From DATJYV01 sp035499415 (GTDB taxonomy: Bacteria > Bacteroidota > Ignavibacteria > UBA10030), in NCBI GenBank assembly GCA_035499415.1, contig DATJYV010000238.1:1-7571 (forward strand): DNA of 7,571 nucleotides, given 5' to 3'. Every line of letters begins with the position of its first letter. Position 1 is the first letter of the stretch. Below, piece after piece: positions 6,154 through 7,571 of the stretch. Under the pieces are notes generated by a model. The model had not been told where the DNA came from. It saw only the letters and a list, made by a program, of their open reading frames with translations, and did no database searches. The translations under genes were made by a program, and so were the position numbers.

Positions 6154-7571
6154 CTATTTTGGTCTGGTTGCGATCGTTAATTCCTTGTCGTACATCGTCT
6201 GGCTTCGCGTCGGGTTTTGCGCGCCGTGTGTTTTGCGCTTGACGTTGTCCTCGACGTATTGCATCAGCTCGTTGATCGTGATGGTGTAGTCGTTGTTGTA
6301 ATCGGCTTCACCTTCCATCCCTTTCAGGAGATAGTAGGTAAAGACACCGTGGCCGAGGTCGGGGAATTCCTGCGACACTTCGCCCGCCGCGCTGGCCGTG
6401 AAGATCACGGTACCCTCGTGCGTCTTTGAAAGGTCGGTGAGGTATTGGTTGACGAGGTTCTCATCGGTGGCGCTCAGCCCGCGCGTCGCAAAATTCACGC
6501 TGATGGCCCCGCTGTGACAGGCGTCGGAAAATACGACGATCCGCTTCGCGCTGATGTAGCGGCCCAGAACATCCTGCATCGTCCACATCGGAAATGCGGT
6601 AGTTCCCAGAAGATTCGGGTCGCTGTCCGTGGTGAGAAGATACACGTTCTGGGGCCTGGCGGGCTCGGGGGCGCCGTGTCCTGCGAAGTAGATCATCACC
6701 AGATCCTTGTCTATCGCCTGATTCAGGAAGTTAATGAGGGCATCCCGGACGTTGGCGAGCGTGGCGTCTTTGTTCAGCAGTACGCGCATGTGGTCGGCGT
6801 CGTATCCGCCCCCTGCGGGCAGGCGGAGGAAATTGGCGAAGGCCTCGGCGTCTTTGTCGGCAAACTGCAAGCCCGGGATGGCGGGATTTGCGTATTGCGA
6901 AATGCCGACGACGACCGCCCACGCCTGATCGCCCGCTCCCTTTCGCTCTTTCTTTGTCGTCGCCGCGACCGAGGGGGGAGGCGTCTGAAGGACTAACTTT
7001 CGGTTTACGCCGACCGTCTGCTTGTATTGCTCGCCCGTCTTGGAGAGGACGGAAATTTCGATTTCGTTGTATCCGACGACCAATGGAACTTCATCGGAGA
7101 TCAGGGAGCCGGCCGACTTGTTCGGAGGTGCCTGCCCGCTCGTGATGTCGATCAGGTTGACGGTGAGGGTGTACGATGCCACATCGAGCCACGCCCGGAA
7201 TTGTATCGGGACGGAGACCTTGTCTGTTTCGATATTATCCTGCGGCGCCTGAACTTCGATCGCCTGCTTGGGGTCGAGACGCTGGATATAACCGGTCTGG
7301 TAGCCGTTGTGATTGAACTTGTCGACCGCCTTCACCTGAAAGGGGTTTACGCCGATCGAATCAAGAGACAGGGAGTATGTAAAGTGTTTTCCTTTGAAGC
7401 CTGCAGGAACCCGGGCCGCGTCGCCGGGCCGGGCCGGCGTGACGGCGGCAGGGCGGCCGTTGACCATCACATCCTTCACTTCCGTGTCGTCGTACGCCAC
7501 GCCATCGATGTCATACATTTTTGCGACAACACGGGTGAGCCCGCCCGCCGGAGGGGCAAGGAGCACAACCG
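6154..7571 (-). CDS. Caspase-family (peptidase C14) protein with beta-rich N-terminal domains, 5' partial
   Basis: The frame stays open to the window edge, so the N-terminus, including any signal peptide, is missing; residues are counted from the GTG at 7566, which is probably internal. Two beta-rich segments, probably Ig-like sandwiches, occupy about 10-97 and 105-193. A Pro/Lys linker (195-212) leads to a caspase fold (about 214-460): AWAVVVGISQY opens the first strand, catalytic H297 sits in YFAGHG, and catalytic C350 in SDACHSG. Near the end, residues 422-433 fit an EF-hand loop (D, N, D, I and E at loop positions 1, 3, 5, 8, 12). Family members are cysteine proteases of the metacaspase/orthocaspase type, usually cutting after basic residues; specificity here is not shown. 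It leads the three-gene unit, 12 bases before the DUF4384 gene. Protease activity is likely because the dyad is intact; substrate unknown. Confidence 0.9.
   Translation of the reverse strand, partial: VVLLAPPAGGLTRVVAKMYDIDGVAYDDTEVKDVMVNGRPAAVTPARPGDAARVPAGFKGKHFTYSLSLDSIGVNPFQVKAVDKFNHNGYQTGYIQRLDPKQAIEVQAPQDNIETDKVSVPIQFRAWLDVASYTLTVNLIDITSGQAPPNKSAGSLISDEVPLVVGYNEIEISVLSKTGEQYKQTVGVNRKLVLQTPPPSVAATTKKERKGAGDQAWAVVVGISQYANPAIPGLQFADKDAEAFANFLRLPAGGGYDADHMRVLLNKDATLANVRDALINFLNQAIDKDLVMIYFAGHGAPEPARPQNVYLLTTDSDPNLLGTTAFPMWTMQDVLGRYISAKRIVVFSDACHSGAISVNFATRGLSATDENLVNQYLTDLSKTHEGTVIFTASAAGEVSQEFPDLGHGVFTYYLLKGMEGEADYNNDYTITINELMQYVEDNVKRKTHGAQNPTRSQTMYDKELTIATRPK

Noticed and set aside
1..7571. 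CRISPR array, insertion sequence or phage genes
   Set aside because: No regularly spaced identical repeats, no transposase or integrase motifs, and no terminal inverted repeats were seen on either strand.

Overview
The window is a compact bacterial stretch with every recognisable gene on the minus strand, so it is read from high to low coordinates. It looks moderately GC-rich and belongs to a Gram-negative type of organism: a Sec-exported protein, an extracytoplasmic CHASE2 sensor and the bacterial HpnCDE squalene route. Domain repertoire and gene style would suit the FCB group (for example Ignavibacteria or relatives), but the sequence alone does not fix the phylum.

Upstream block (7571 to 3483): three tightly packed genes form a probable signalling operon. 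First is a caspase-fold (C14) protein, cut at its N-terminus by the window edge, with beta-rich, probably Ig-like domains before an intact His/Cys protease domain that carries an EF-hand-like loop. Twelve bases later is a small exported DUF4384 protein. Its stop codon overlaps the most likely start (TTG) of a CHASE2-type transmembrane class III adenylate cyclase with a complete set of catalytic residues. The three products suggest an envelope-located caspase/DUF4384 pair feeding an extracytoplasmic sensor that makes cAMP inside the cell. This link is inferred from gene order and is not proven.

Gap (3482 to 3248): 235 bases without a gene. It holds an eight-unit degenerate heptanucleotide tandem array directly behind the cyclase gene and a weak candidate promoter for the next operon.

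Downstream block (3247 to 29): hpnC, hpnD and hpnE in that transcription order, the three-enzyme bacterial squalene pathway (farnesyl diphosphate to presqualene diphosphate to hydroxysqualene to squalene). hpnC and hpnD are separated by only three bases; hpnE follows after 63 bases. No squalene-hopene cyclase or other squalene consumer is visible, so the end product (hopanoids or another triterpenoid) cannot be told from this window. The first 28 bases contain a tRNA T-arm-like motif on the plus strand whose remainder, if real, lies outside the window.
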